64,000 bases of DNA, taken from the NCBI GenBank assembly GCA_019055375.1, contig JAHQIW010000829.1, forward strand, positions 124,001 to 188,000, in the 5' to 3' direction. A program made the position numbers and the translations under genes. The notes below the pieces were generated by a model. It was not told the origin of the DNA, searched no databases, and saw nothing but the letters and a program-made list of their open reading frames with translations. Shown here piece after piece: positions 1 through 13,683 of this stretch (positions are counted from its first letter, which is position 1; each line of letters begins with the position of its first letter). The DNA comes from Parelaphostrongylus tenuis. Taxonomy: Eukaryota; Nematoda; Chromadorea; Rhabditida; Metastrongylidae.

Positions 1-104
1 GTACCGTCCGTGTGACGAGACCGTCAAGGTCGAAACATGTGTATCGGGCTCTATAAGTCAGCCCATTTTAACACATGGTGTGGCTCAAAAGTGATTATCT
101 GGCA
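1..104 (+). repeat. Hammerhead-bearing element, right part, cut by window edge
   Basis: Right-hand end of the repeat seen again at 35917-36345 and 61880-62690. A hammerhead-like core is visible: TGACGA at 13-18, a 4-bp stem II at 19-22/28-31, GAAA at 32-35, and the stem I strand TCGGGC at 44-49. C3 of the core is replaced by G at position 12, so this copy should not cleave. The end carries the family terminus (GGCTCAAAAGTGATTAT) at about 81-97. Confidence 0.7.
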
Positions 105-3100
105 TTTGGGAGAACCTGTCACATACACAAGAACATTTCTTTTAAATAATATTCACCGAAAGTTTTCTGGAAAGATAACTTAAGATTAAAACACTCAACC
201 AGAATTGAAAATAAGCAGGGAACCAGCGGAAAGTATCACTGACAATAAACGGATAATGAAACTTTCGAACGTCTTCTATTCACTATTCATCTTTTGAAAA
301 GAAAAAAGGCGAGTGAAACTTTCAGTTGCATTCTATATTTCCCATTTCAGTGAGATCCAAAACGTTTATATCACTCAAATAATAAGGACTAAATGTTAAA
401 GAATATCAAAGAGCGCTAGCTGATGGAGATTACATCGGACTTAAAATTTCCCGCTCGGATTTAACGGATTTACTGAATTTCGTTGACGATTCTCTTGACC
501 TTGTACAATAAGCTTTGTAGGCAAAGCGATACTCAAATGGCAGCCCCATTCGTGGTAGGTTATTTGTTTTCCACGTAATGGTGAATTTTTCAGTTTCTGG
601 GTGTCGAATTTCGAATGTGTTTGTTCACTATTTGATGGAATTACTAATGCTGAAAGGAATTTCGCGCTCTCGGGAAGATCGAAAATCAACTATACAACCA
701 TCTGTAATACAACAATGGTTCGAAATATATTTCGGTTTGGCCACAAGATGAATACTGCTTGTAGAGAAATTCAGCGGAGAAGGCCATCAAGATACTCAAA
801 TCATATTGCCTATTAAACACCAAATTCTTCAGAACTCCTTTACAACATCACCTCATTTTAAGTATAATGTACTCCACCTTTTCTTAGGCACGGCAGCAAC
901 AACTACCAACCGTATATCAAGAAAGATTAGTACGTTTCTGTCAAATTTTATGAATGACAGTGTAATTGTAGATGCCCTCAGATGGAAAAATATTGATATC
1001 CAGGTGCCTACGGTAGTTTGCACCCAAGCGCGCCCAGGTGTAGTTTGAGTCAGCACCGCAACACATCAACACTGTCGATGAAGGAGTATAGAAACCACGT
1101 CAACTGAAGTTTGATGCCCATAAGAAATGCAAAAACCAGCGGTGCGCAATGGAGTCAAGCACACTTATGTCACTTAACGAGTAGTAGATGTGGGCGGCGA
1201 CAAATAAGGATGTTCCCACAGCAGATGGTCAATCGAAATTCATACTTGCTTATCCATTCTTGTTGTCCTCCTTCAGAGTCTGCACTGTTTTAGATTGCTG
1301 ATGGTAAGCCTATTCTGTAAAGTTTGTGAATATGACGCATTCAGAAACCGTTTAGCAGGAAAATTTTGAACTCGGCGTGAAACAATTATGCGAATCAAAC
1401 TCTTCTGGGTCACCAATTCGTCCTTCTACTCTGATTGTGCAATTCCGATAGATGCAGGACAGAACGGTCAAGTTATTCTCTTTCATGACATAATGAAGTC
1501 GGACATTTCAACTGAACTCGTACGGGAACACTTATACAAGACTTTAGGTGAACAGATGCTCTTGAGTAACTGAATAGGTTCTGCCCAGGAGATCGAGCTC
1601 ACTTATACAAACCTTTTCGAAGACTTCAAGCAAATATCAAGACTGATCTCATTGATCCTGACTTAATATTTGTCTCCTAGGGAAGTGCCGAGTAGTTTTG
1701 GCATTAACGAACTTGATCTTTGATGCATCGAACAATAACAAGGTTGCACTTTACCAATTTATGGCACAAATGGTAGAAGGATAAAGCGTCTGGCGATCAT
1801 CAATGCTTTGATGAAGTGGCTTGTTCAACTTTTTTTACTGCAGAGGTGACTGCAAAATATCTGGAACATGTAATGGCTTGCTGGGACATACCAATGTTCC
1901 AAGGTGCTAAAGTTATCCTCTTATATAGGTTTGGCACGATTTTATCGACCCTAGAGAGACTGTGATTATGCTGAGCTCGCGTGGCTAAATCGAACTAAAG
2001 CTCAGTAGTGTGTAATGTAGTACACTGCTTATCTTTGTACTATATGTTTCTTCACGATTTAGTAATATGTCGTCGAAGAAGATGAATAAGAACAAATTGA
2101 AAAACATGAAATTAAGTTTATTTACATGTGGGTGCTTTAGAGAGTGTCTTGATATCCTCTATAGAAAGACCACAAAGGCAGATTGCAGACGGGATTATAA
2201 CGGATTGCATGAAAAGAACGTCGGCCTTTTGTTTGACAACGATAAAAACCGCTGCATGCCCTAGGCGGGACCAGTAAAAGATGAATTGGCATTATTCGCG
2301 ACAAATTAGTTTAAAATTCTGACAAAGACACGATCGTCCTTTTATCTGTTACAAAAAAGAGTGATGCAGGGAATCAGGAACGACGCTAAGGGGACAAGTG
2401 AAAAGACAATAATAGTGTTTGGGATATTTAGTAATAGGTGAAGGTAGTAATGAAAACGGTGAAATTAGCGATGATAAAAAAATATGTTGATCAGGATGAG
2501 AACGATAGTGAGAATTATACATCAATGGTGTGAGAATGATAGTAATGAAAATGATCGCCACGGTGACGAGATCTTTGCGGATAGGAATGACAACTGGTAA
2601 TGCTCAAGTGTAAAGTTAAATCTTGAGCACTCTTACCTACATTCCTCTGTTTTTCGTGGGAAAAAAAAATCTGATTTTGTTGTCCTTTGATGATTTTTTC
2701 GTTGGTAGTGTAGTCCATCCGATAGTAAATCAATGATTTGAATGGAAATGTAGTAAAACTGGTAAATAAGAGGCGCCTTCAGTGATGGCGTGGACTTTGT
2801 GCAGCGTGAATGGTAAAATAACAGATTCACTAGTGTGATTTTTTTGATTTTTCAACAGATTCACTCCACATCTTTTATATGATCAAATGTATAGAAGGAG
2901 ATTTTGTTCAAAGTTAGATAAATATGAACACCTGCAAGAAAAAAAATTGTGCAGCTCCAGAATATTTAGTTTCTTCACGGAAAGCCACTGACCCTTTCGA
3001 AGACATGGGTTCGACCCTCTGTATCACTAACCCCGGCATATTGCGCTTCACAATGGTACGCTGAGGTTAGACGCCATGTTAGAAACCACACGCTGAGGTT

Positions 3101-3136
3101 ACAGACGCGGAAGCCCGGATCCATGGTCCGAAAAAG
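105..3136. other. No supported gene
   Basis: A+T-rich sequence with only short ORFs on both strands. A 65-codon ATG ORF at 2067-2264 (+) is Cys- and Lys-rich and follows an acceptor-like GATTTAG, but nothing else supports it. A stretch at 2990-3030 has a tRNA B-box-like TGGGTTCGACCC. Confidence 0.5.
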
Positions 3137-3308
3137 TTAACATATTGACAATCGTTGGCCCACGGCGTTAGACCTGCCCGTCGCGATCCCACAGTGACGC
3201 GGAGAGTCAAGTGCCTAGAGTCGCCATCACGGCGCACTCGACCCTCTGCGTCACTGCAGTCTCACAGCGGGCGGGGTAGCACCGTGGGCCAACGGTCGTC
3301 AACGTGTT
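3137..3308. repeat. 172-bp palindromic MITE
   Basis: The left half (GTTAACATATTGACAATCG...) matches the reverse complement of the right half (GTTAACACGTTGACGACCG...) over nearly the full length, with a small loop near 3225. Shared blocks include GTTGGCCCACGG and CAGTGACGC. G+C content is clearly higher than in the flanks. It would fold into one long hairpin. No coding capacity; typical of a non-autonomous fold-back DNA transposon. Confidence 0.75.
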
Positions 3309-6234
3309 AACGAGATGTTAGCGATAAATTTACAGGTACCAACAGTTTACTCTTTTTTGTTTTTTTCTTTTGGATCATTAGAGTATTAGAAGAGTTGGAG
3401 CTGAAGATTTGGAATATGAAAGAACTTTGCTTTCCCATTGTTAACGCGAAAATGACACTTGGAAAATTTTCACTGTTCTTTACCAAAAAATATTAACGTA
3501 ATAATGGAGTAAATCGTTTGGCGTTGACCTCAAGAACGAGTCATGCATTCGTCTCTGCCAGCACGGTTGTAGAGATGACTGAATGCATATTTTGCCCATG
3601 TAAAAAAATGTAAAATATGCGTCAAAACACTGTTGTGAGCGCAGTGGCAGTGATGCTCGTTTAAATCGAGCAAGGTGCAGGTTCTACATCGTCTCAGGCC
3701 AACCAATCCTGTTTAACATCTGGAGCCGAAAAAGTGGTGCACATGAAAATGGGCGATGTCTTGAGAAGTGAGGAGTTTATTTTCCTAATTCTTTGTTAGA
3801 ATTGATATAAATGATTAAGCTTACTTCATCTGCAAAAATGAGAACATCGCAGAAAATCTGAATACTGTTTAGAGGTAATAAGGAGCTGGTCTATTCACAT
3901 GCGAAGAAAAATTTAGACAACTATTGTTGGATTTCTGAAACTTCCTTCACACAGTTTCGCTTTGGTAATAGACACTTGATTGGATTCTATAAAGTAAATT
4001 GATAATTTTGTCACTATTTCATCGATCTTTGATAGTTATAGACATTTTATGTAAGGTATTCTTTTGCATTAAGTAACTAAGTACTCAATTTCATAATCTA
4101 TGCAAACTACAATATTATGTAGACATTCTGATTAAACTGTGATCAAAGGTAGCCCTGATTATAAAGAAATGATAATAAAAGCATAAATAGCAAAGAGAAA
4201 GCCGTAAAAGAAGAACGACATCGTAACAGCATCTCCAAATTACTGAAAAAAAAGGATAACAGGTAAAAAATACAAAAAAAAACTTGGCTTGCTAAATTAA
4301 AGCATAAAAGCGCCACAAAAAGTAATGAAAGCAAAGATAAAAGTGACTTTCGCATTTCCTTGGCAAAGTTTTTCTAAAGGGCGATGACGTAATTATTGCA
4401 AGGTTAAAGCACTACAGCTCTGCGAATGATCCAGCCCTGACCCTCTGGAAGTCAAATATTTTGTGGGAATTTTTCGCTACCTTCAAAGAAAATGATATAA
4501 TTAATCAAAAGTGACTGTTAAGATAAAAATCGATGACATGGATTTGCTCCCAAACAGTCATTCATAGGAATTTTTTTCGAATGACATGTAATCAATGAAT
4601 GTGAATTGAATTTAGATATGGATTATAAATGGAATAGAAAAAGTAAATCAGTTTGTTCTGTAAGTAAAGTAGAAATAAATATGAAATCATGAAACAATTT
4701 TGTAGCCATAAAGTTACGATATTAGCAATACAAAACGCACCTTTTTTGAGGAAAGTTCTCTTTCTACAACTCCTGAAATTTTAGCAGCAAACTCGTCTAC
4801 TAAGTTCCTAGTCTACAGCGAATTATTTTCATGATAAGTAACAAAATTGCAAGCAGTGAAATTTTTTTCAAGAAAAAACCTCTGCAATAATTCTGATCTA
4901 TTTTTAATCCTATCAAAGTGCTAACAACGAGCATTTACTTAGTAGTAAAACGATTCTTAGAGAAAAGGTGATAATTAGACAAGTAAAATCCCACTTGTCA
5001 ATAAGTAGATAAACCTTATAGCTAACATGGCTGAGCCGTCAAACAACTTTGTCAGGCATGGATTCAAAGACATTAGTGTCGATCTGGAGAGGCCCTATGG
5101 ACGTCCGTCCACTTATTGAGCGATCAAGCAATAGCTTTATCAAAAACTCTTGAAATGTCCAAAATCTTGAAACTGTGGAAAAAAACGAACTTTTCCAAAC
5201 AGAAAAAACTCGAATGACTTGATAGAAATTCTAATGAAGACTACACGATTCGTCATCAGGAAGGTGCAATGCTCATTATAAAGTGGACATTCAATAAAGA
5301 GATGTAATGAGGGGCCGTTCAATAGCGAGTTGCTTGAAAACGCTCTTCTGGACTAAGCAAGTTACTAAACTCATTCCGCAACACCGGTTAATTTAAAATG
5401 AAGTGCACAGAAAAACAAGTAAAAAGCAAGCAGTAAACTGCAAAATAGTTATCTATATGGAAAATACAGAGCTACTGAAATTGCTCGTTTTCTGAGACAT
5501 ATATTATGCCGAAAGAAGGAGATCAATAAGTAGAAAAATGACGAAAGGATTCAAGAGTGTCCTCATAGCTCAACAAGTTATCGCCAACCATGTAAATTAC
5601 TCATTGCAACCTCTTGTTAAAATATTGAGATCTAACACAAAAACTTGTTCTAAAGTTAAAACTAAAAATTCGAGAATTTACGGAGAGATTTTTGGTGACG
5701 ATTTGTGTTTTGTGCAAGGAGTATAGCCTCGGGGTTAATCAAGTTATGAAGAGGTTTGACCATTTTATCATAACGTCGAGTTATGAGTTAAGCGGTGTTC
5801 AGCAAGCTACTTGTGGTTCGTCTCCCGACAGAAAACTTCATACAGTACACCCTAGCGAGATTGTGGTGTACCTCGTTCTTTTGAACGAGCCAAGTTCACT
5901 GAGCAACCATAGTGATAGTAGCGACGGCGAGGAGGTGTGGAATAAAAGAACTCTGCGTAGGTCGTTCGTTGGCTATTGGGATTACGCATGATTAAGGTGT
6001 ATCTGATATATTTTTCGAAGCTATGGCCTATGAACATACTAAGAGTTTGGTGTGGGACAATCAATACCTATATTTTGTGTAGCTGCATCAGGAACAAGTT
6101 TTGGAAGATAGAACAGCCGAAGTGCATAATTTCCCAGTTATCCATTAGCCACTTCAATAAGTGCTGAAGACAAGAATCATATTTATTTAAGTGCTTTATA
6201 GCGGCGGTAAGATGCTATAAATATATTCAATGAT
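3309..6234. other. No supported gene
   Basis: A+T-rich, many homopolymer runs, only short ORFs. An open stretch on the plus strand at about 5700-5991 has an acidic Ser-rich tail but no ATG start and no recognised family. Confidence 0.5.
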
Positions 6235-6430
6235 GTGAGTGATTTCAAAATTCTTACACTGGGCAGGACTCGAACCCGCACCTCACTTTGTCCGGAGACG
6301 CGTGCTCCAACCCGTTGCACTACCGGCACCTGTTTTGCTACTAGTCTTTCTACGCTACAACGCATCAGTTTGTCAGCAACCAATCGTTGCAATATTACCA
6401 CGATATTTTTTATTGTAGTGAAGTAAGTCA
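6235..6430 (-). repeat. tRNA-derived repeat arm
   Basis: On the minus strand the unit reads as a tRNA-like head: A-box-like sequence around 6320-6330 and B-box GGTTCGAGTCC (seen forward as GGACTCGAACC at 6267-6277). It is followed by the spacer with GCAACCAATCGTTGCAA that recurs in the palindromes at 48.3-49.8 kb. The anticodon arm is not canonical, so this is a repeat and not a tRNA gene. Confidence 0.7.
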
Positions 6431-8754
6431 TTTCATGTTTCGTTGATAATTATGTATATGTTCCAATAGATCTGTTCTAGATAAAGCTTGGTTCGAATAT
6501 ACACGTATTCAAAATTCAAGGTTATCAAAAGAATTCAAAACAACAAATAATGATAAATTGCGTTGACTACTTATGTTTTCATTTGGCATTCTTCCATTTG
6601 ACATGACAATTCTACAAAAATAACAGTGAAATGATTCGCTTGTGACGCTTATGGTCAAAAATGACGGTAATCTTAGAAATCGGTAAGTTTGATAATGTAG
6701 AGGATGGGTATTGATCGACGAGGAAAAAGAATGAGCAGGGGCACCTCTTCCTGTATGAATGCACAGCATGGATGTAAACATTCAATAGAGATGATTTCAT
6801 TTCAAAATCATGCGAATAGAATAGACAGGAGTGATTCGAATAAAGGCTAGAAAGCCCTAAACGTTACACAATTCGCCAAATTAGAGTTGATATTCCAGAA
6901 AAAAGCCTTTGCTAACATGACGTCGTTGCTAGTAAGGCTTCAAAACATCATTAAATTGTAGGTCCTAATGGTGAAATACGATCATGGGAACATAACAACA
7001 AAGTAACGAAGACCAGACATATGGGATACGCTTGGAAATCAACGAAAAATGAACGAATAAATCAGATAATAATTCATAATACATATTATCTATACATATA
7101 TATTATACATATTATATATGCATATATATAATTTATACTTTCTCAATATTTATGAATGTGGTGTTATGTGAATGCGATCATACGATTCTCTTTATATCTT
7201 AATATGTGAATATGTACTCAGAACAAGTTTTAATTGAACAAGTAAGAATAAACTGTAATTACACCTTTTTTATTTGTTGTAATTCAGATCCATAATGGCT
7301 ATATCAATGATGATCATAAGTTTGACAATTACAACTACATTATTTATTGTTATTATTTTGTTTATAACTCAGCAATCTTATATTATATTTATAAGAGAAT
7401 AAATAGAAGATGTCTTCAAAAATGGAAAAAAACACGCATCGATTTAATTTACGGCTGCATATAATCGGGGACAAAAGTAACGAAAATATCACATTTTTAT
7501 TCTGAAAATCACTAGGCGCTTGAAGGGACCACTTATATCCGATGCCGAAGCTGCATTCTTTTCAAACAAATCGTTGTTTCCCAAACGTCATCCATGGGTG
7601 TTGATCTGATTCGTCTATTCGTTTGTTGTCGACTTGAGACATGGAGCCCATCTCCTCATGGGCTATGCCAATTTCCGGCCGAGCTTGGGTTTTTGTGAAA
7701 CCCCCAAAATAATAGTGCCAGTATGTTTGATGACATTCGCTATCAAAATCTTTACTAATCCCTCTTTTTCGATTCCAGGATAAGCAATGTAATGAAAGAG
7801 CTACTCTTCTTATCATTGGTTGAAATCATATTGTTGGTGATTAATAGTAGCATGTATGAGCAAAAATGTTTTTGAAATCAAAGTAATGGAAATGCTGACA
7901 AGGGTGTGAGTTTATCGAAAAAATCGATTTGTATGAATAACAGTAGAAGAGGTACAGTAATTTCAACTACGACAACACCAGCACCACTGGAGCTGATGGA
8001 CTTGTGCTTCTCATTCTCTGACCGACTATATAGATAAATTTTCGCGGTTATTTGAGTCGAACTAGAAACACCCTTGAGACTCAACAGTTTTCGAGAAGAT
8101 CTCTTTCCTTTTTGCTCTAAGTATACGCCGATAATATTGAAATGGGAAACGCAGGAATGCGGAGGTAAGAGGTATTGTGCAATTATACACACAGAGTTCG
8201 ACGCTGTTTCTTACGTGCTTCAGAACAGTCGAGCTTATCATCCTTCGATGTCGGTCTACTGGCACAAAACTTACCTAGGAACAAGCTTTCTTCATATAAT
8301 CCATCAAAAACCGATGATTGACTTTGATGAAGATCCAGGAATATATAGTAGAGCTAGGTAGTAGTAGTAACTCACGGTTTCAGAAGAATCAACTCGCAAA
8401 ATATGTAACGAATTTTTGAAAAAAAGGCAATATTCTCAAGGAGCAGCCATACCTACGCGCAATGGAAGCGCTCGCGAAAGATGTATACGAGTTAAAAGAC
8501 AATGAACCGATTACACAGAGTATTGGATGCTCACAATATCATAAGTCACTCGTATAAAAAGAAAAAAAAAACGAATAGGATATACAGAGAATTCATACGT
8601 GGAGAAGGGATCTGTAGTAAAGCAATCAGGTTAAATGAACGCTGGTACTTCAGTAGATTGCCTACAAAGAGCATGTGTTCGATTTTCTCTGACTCCAAAA
8701 GTCCTTCTTATTATGTGATTCTAACGAATAGATAAAGCAACGCAAATGACGTTT
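6431..8754. other. No supported gene
   Basis: Contains an AT dinucleotide-rich patch at about 7070-7140 and short ORFs on both strands. The overlapping ORFs at 7562-8361 on both strands match nothing I recognise. Confidence 0.45.
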
Positions 8755-8991
8755 TTATGATTCAGAGCGCATGCCTTTCGCCACATTCTTTCTTAATGAT
8801 TCTCCGCTCTCCAAATTTATTAACTTTTTCTCGAATAAAAAATGGCGGCACATATCATTGGTGTCTACAGTCACATCGGGAATGACTTCTCGTAAATGTA
8901 AATAACAATGCGATTTATAAGACAAAAACCGCTTTCGTAACGCAAGCAAACAAACCAGACCAAACTGTCCAGAAATCGATATTTCCTCCAT
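8755..8991 (-). CDS. Orphan small ORF, 78 aa (candidate)
   Basis: ATG-initiated ORF ending MRSES. The ATG lies three bases after GTTTTAG, which resembles a nematode cis- or trans-splice acceptor, and that is the main reason for listing it. The protein has no obvious signal peptide or domain and is mixed acidic/basic at the C-terminus (EKKLINLESGESLRK). It could equally be a chance ORF in A+T-rich DNA. Function unknown. Confidence 0.22.
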   Translation of the reverse strand: MEEISISGQFGLVCLLALRKRFLSYKSHCYLHLREVIPDVTVDTNDMCRHFLFEKKLINLESGESLRKNVAKGMRSES

Positions 8992-10329
8992 ATTCTAAAA
9001 CTTTCACACCCTGCTTTTATAAAGAAAACTTCTATAATTTTGCTGCGTACTTCTTAGTGTCAAGGTTTGCTCAACATTTCTATATTTATGGTCTATGAGC
9101 AAGCGGATTTTTTCGTGAGAACTCAATTTTAGACGTAGTATCTATGTAATAGGTTCGCCATGTAAGTATGACATGAGATACAGCAATGGTTTTTCTAACA
9201 CTTCGTTTTGGAATCATGAGTCTTAGAATTGGAGAAAGTGATCCATGGACGACCTTTTGTTATCAGCGATGATCATACGAAGCCGTTAATTGAAGCAAGT
9301 TCGGTTTAAATAGCTTTTTTATGTGACAGAAATTTCGCAAAACTAAAGAAATGGTTGTGGAGGATCTCCTTCTACTAAAAATTATAAAAAAAAAGCTCAA
9401 AGATTGGTATAGCTGCATGAATTAATCGGATGGCAAATCGAAAGACGCTCGAAATCTATTATACGAAGATTTAGCAACAGCTGCAAGAAAAAAATGCAAG
9501 GATTTCTTTTATATCTAAGAGGGCAGCGGTAAATTTTTTGCTTTCAGAGAATGGGATTAACCACTGTAATTGATTTAATTACGTGAAACGAGTGCAGCGA
9601 AAAAAACCTTGTAATGCAGTTAGAAATCTTTACCAAGAACCGCAATATTTTTTTCAAATCGGAACTTTGCCAACAGACAGTCATAGTAATGGATAACTTG
9701 ATGAGAAATTCCTTACAAATGAGTGATAGTGGTTCTAACTTTGGAAATTTTCACATTCACGAACGCTGGAGCTTCCTCTGGTGGAGTCATAAGAGATGAA
9801 ATAATATAATGTATTGAGCCCATAGGAAAAGCATAATGCAATTGCCTTCATTAACGCATTCTCTGAAGTTGCTATCAAAGAAGTTGGCTTTTGACAAAAA
9901 ACGATCATTTCTCCAACCAGAGCAAAGGCGGAGTTGAAAATCTAACACGTTTCTAGAACGAAATTTGCTCTAGCGTCAGGGATACAAATAATTTATATGA
10001 AGCTCTTTCGATTATAGGGCACGCGTAACCAGGTGATTTAGAGGTGCCCTGCTACAAACTGATTCCATCGGCGGTGCATATACGTATACCAGATCCACCA
10101 ACATCTGCTTCTAATAGGATAGGTAAAATGGTATCAAATCTGTCCAGGAGGACTTGAACTTTAACTCGGTACATTGGTGAGCCCCTACAAGATATTGCAC
10201 GGAACAAGCAAGCTCACAAGCAGCTTTATTCCATCAACTTTTTACTTTTTTGATTTTCTTTCAAATACTTTTTTTATTAATAAAATACACTGTGAGCTAA
10301 GATGAATTAGCCTAAGTCTAAAGAGACTA
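8992..10329. other. No supported gene
   Basis: Short ORFs only. Some repeat-like sequence near 10020-10210 that I could not assign. Confidence 0.45.
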
Positions 10330-10915
10330 TAGTTCTTTCTGATTAGGAAGGAACAAATGAAAAACCTATCTTATTCGCTGGAGAAGAATATTTCATAGGA
10401 GATTTAGCGGCCATTCGAAAGCTGAGATTTCAGACTATTGCCCCATTTTACCGGTTTTCCAATGAACCCTTTATAACGCTGTGACATTCAAAATAAATTC
10501 ATGTTTCATAAAGTCACGCATTTTTTCTCTCATCTCGCGTGTATTTCGTTGAACAGAACTCCTTCCCTAAAGTGTCAGTACTCAAACTATAGCTCAAACT
10601 TTAGGGAACTCAAAAATTTGCTTGCTTTCTAGAGGCTCTTTTGATCTTTTGATCTCCTCTGGACTTTTGATTTGTGCTTTAAACTACGCCGGACAGAGTT
10701 TCTTTCTCAAGACTATTAGTAACTAGCTGATAGAGTAATGTTTCCTGGTTCTAGAGATGTGCTTATTTTTTGGAAATACGATTCAACAGAGAAAATATTA
10801 CTAACACTCCTATGAAAAGTCTCCCACCAGCGAACGGGATTGCTTTTTCATTTATCTTCTCCTAATCAGACGGAACCGGAACTGCTATATTTGCACCCAA
10901 CCACTTTGATCACTC
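10330..10915. repeat. Fold-back repeat, family B (degenerate)
   Basis: The ends are related to the palindrome at 12505-13315. The left end has GAACAAATGAAAAACC and ATTTCATAGGAG; the right end has CACTCCTATGAAAAGTC followed by TTTTTCATTTATCTTCTCC, the reverse-complement motif. The block GGACAGAG...CTATTAGTAA is also shared (10693-10728). Internal sequence is diverged. A solitary right end of the same family is at about 31645-31715. Confidence 0.6.
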
Positions 10916-11619
10916 CATCAAGTGCTAGTTATATTAAAGATGAATTGACGGATATTCAACCTAGTCATTAGTTTCCGTGAGCCTATTGATGTATCGGAGC
11001 GGTATTTTTAACCTTCCATATAAATCTCGAGGTGAATTGCTAATCCTGAAGGAATGGGGCTTGGTTTGGACGGGATACGGGATCAAACGAAAGAACAATT
11101 ATGTTCTGCAGCGTACAACTGAACACTAAACAGGGCACAGTCACATAGAAGTAATGAATAGAATCGGATATTGTTATCACAGATGTGCAAATTCTGGTGG
11201 TTTTGACCTCGATTAATGAAATTTCCTATAACTCAAGATATCGTATGCGAAGGAAGAAGCTATGTAAAATGATCATTTAAAAGCTGTAAAAGCAGAAGTT
11301 GGAAACGTTCGTATACATTCCATGTGACCATACCGTATATCAATTGCATTATATACGAAGACGATAAGAGGAAGGAAGAGATTAATAATGGAAAGTTAGG
11401 ATGAACGGCGAACTGAGTACACTCATTCCTGGGTTAAAATAGACGGATACAATGGTGATATGAACACCTGATTGATTTGAGGATAATATAATTATGTTTA
11501 ACACTGTTCACTGTGCGGCATTCAAAGTCGCTCAACCTGTCGTAAACTAGTAGTCATTCAGCGTTCTTAGAGTAAATGTGACTATCGCTCGTGTTCAGCG
11601 AACCCTTTTCAAAAACAAG

Positions 11620-12005
11620 TTAGGAATAAGTTCTGAGAAAATGCTTGTAACTTTTTTGGGTGTCGGCCATTTCTTGTGTTTTTGGGCTCATTTGAAAACC
11701 CGTCTTCCCCCGCCTTGTGGTATTCAATTTATCTACTTACTTTAAGATAGAGTTGATAAGCGAGCGCCAAGCCAATAGCCGATTGATGCGTTCACGTTGA
11801 CACCGTTGCATCTGAACTCAACAGCCATTCGTGCTTCATCAACAACCTAATTTGCTCGCTTGTTAACTCCATCTCAGAATAAGTAGATGAATTACATACC
11901 AATTAAGGCGAAAGAGGACGGGCTTCCAAGTGAGCCCAAAAACACAAAAAATGGTCTACACCCAGAAAAGTTACAAGCATTTTCTCAGAACTTTTTCCCC
12001 AGTCT
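11620..12005. repeat. 385-bp fold-back (palindromic) element
   Basis: The left arm from 11628 (TTCTGAGAAAATGCTTGTAA) is repeated as its reverse complement at 11972-11997. Arms continue through TGTGTTTTTGGGCTCA and the AGTAGAT...TCTACTT inner blocks. No coding sequence. Non-autonomous hairpin transposon by structure. Confidence 0.75.
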
Positions 12006-12504
12006 ATTAGATGTAGTGACAGTACGCTCTGGTTGATGAGCACGTTACAGAGGTAATTCTATCGAGTAAAACCAGACAATGAAATCGACACCGATTTAAT
12101 GATTCTTTGGGACGGCCCTTGAAATTCCGGCACGAAGAGCAATTTGGAAGAGATTTTCGTTAAAAAACTGGTTCTTTCTCTGTTTTTCGAAAAAACTGCG
12201 TTTCCTTCATTCTTCATGCTCGACATTCTACTGCACACTCTTCCACGTTTTTTGGTGATGAAGAGCATCACTCGTTTACTATAAAATCATAGTGCTCTCA
12301 TCATTCATTGAATTGGAATAAGTTGTGAGAAGAATACTACGATTTTGAAATTTTGTCTTCAATACCCTCTCATTTTATACAATACTGAAAAGTTATAGTG
12401 ATTGAAAAATAAAGAGTATTGAATTGCTAGTCAAAAAGCTACTGAACACCATGTGCAATGCTAATTTAACGATGACTTTTGATAAGTTTTCGGTCATTCA
12501 TGTA

Positions 12505-13315
12505 CTTCAAAAGCTGGGATTTCTACAAAGTTATGGGAGGGATCTATTTGGTTATGAGGGGATGGATGAAAAACCGACCTCGTTTGCTGGACAGGAAATT
12601 TTTCATAAGGAGCTAGCGATCCATTCAAAAGCTGAGACTTCAAGCCACAGCCCCACGTCGCCGAATTTCGAAAAAGCCTTTTTTGACTTTGCTACAGGAG
12701 GAGATTTCTTGTATTGCATACGCGCACCTTTCTCGTCGGACAGAGCTATTTCTTTGGACTATTAGTAATCACTCGAAAGGTTAGTCTGAAGAGACCGTTT
12801 CTTTGCAACGCAGCAGGTAAATCGCATGTGTAGCAAGGGGACCTTTGGCCAATTCACGTGCCGGCTCGTGAGGCGGCCACGTTTAATGACGCGGTAATCA
12901 TCGATTTCTCGGGCATATGAACGTGTAGAGAAGTATCGCGTCAGCAGTTAACGTGATCGCCTCACGCACAGGCACACGTATTGGCCAAAGACTCTCTTGC
13001 TTACAGACGCCAATTCAACTTATTTTACCTACTGCGTTGCAGAGAAACGGTCACTTGAGGTATCGAATGATTACTAATAGTCCAAAGAAAGGGCTCTGTC
13101 CGGTGTGAAACATGCGCGTCTGCAACTCAAGACTCCTGTATCAACGTCAAGAAAAGACCTTCTCGAAAACTGGTGATGTGGGGCTGTATTCTGATGTCTC
13201 TGCTTTCAAATGGTAACTGACACTCCTATGAAAAGTTCCTCTCTATCGAACAAGATCGGTTTTCCATTTGTCCCCTCATAACCAAATAGTACCGAATGTA
13301 CTATTGTTTGAAGAT
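12505..13315. repeat. 0.8-kb long inverted repeat, family B
   Basis: Arms of about 330 bp run from GGTTATGAGGGGA (12550) to its partner near 13275. Shared blocks in order are GGTTATGAGGGGA, AGTGTCAGTTACC-like, CCCCAC(G/A)TC(G/A)CC, GGACAGAGC, TTTCTTTGGACTATTAGTAAT, and CTTTGCAACGCAG. The 113-codon ORF at 12424-12765 lies within the left arm and is a by-product of the repeat. The centre is G+C-rich. Confidence 0.8.
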
Positions 13316-13683
13316 TATCAATTTTCCATTGCTGAACTCATTCTACCATGAAATAATTTATCGTGACGACCTTTATCACTGGAGATGCTTACTAGTTTAT
13401 CTAGCTCCACGTACTTTAACTAAATGAGCACAAGGCAATTTAGTGTGCCTCGTCCATATCCCGCTTCACCGAACAACTTTGATTTTACGCTTGCAGGTGG
13501 TTCTAGATATCTATCACTACATTAGAGACCTATCCTTCTCGAGTTACTCCACGTAGTTTCATGCAAGAAAGGTCAAATATTTGTAGACTACTATAAAGTT
13601 TCTAATCTCAGAAGTTTGAAGACAAGTATATCTAATTTCTATTTTCCTCGCCTAAAGTCCTATTTTAAGTAAGAGTTTGTGTC

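Noticed and set aside
12424..12765. 113-codon plus-strand gene
   Set aside because: Lies in the arm of a long inverted repeat; the partner arm does not preserve the frame.
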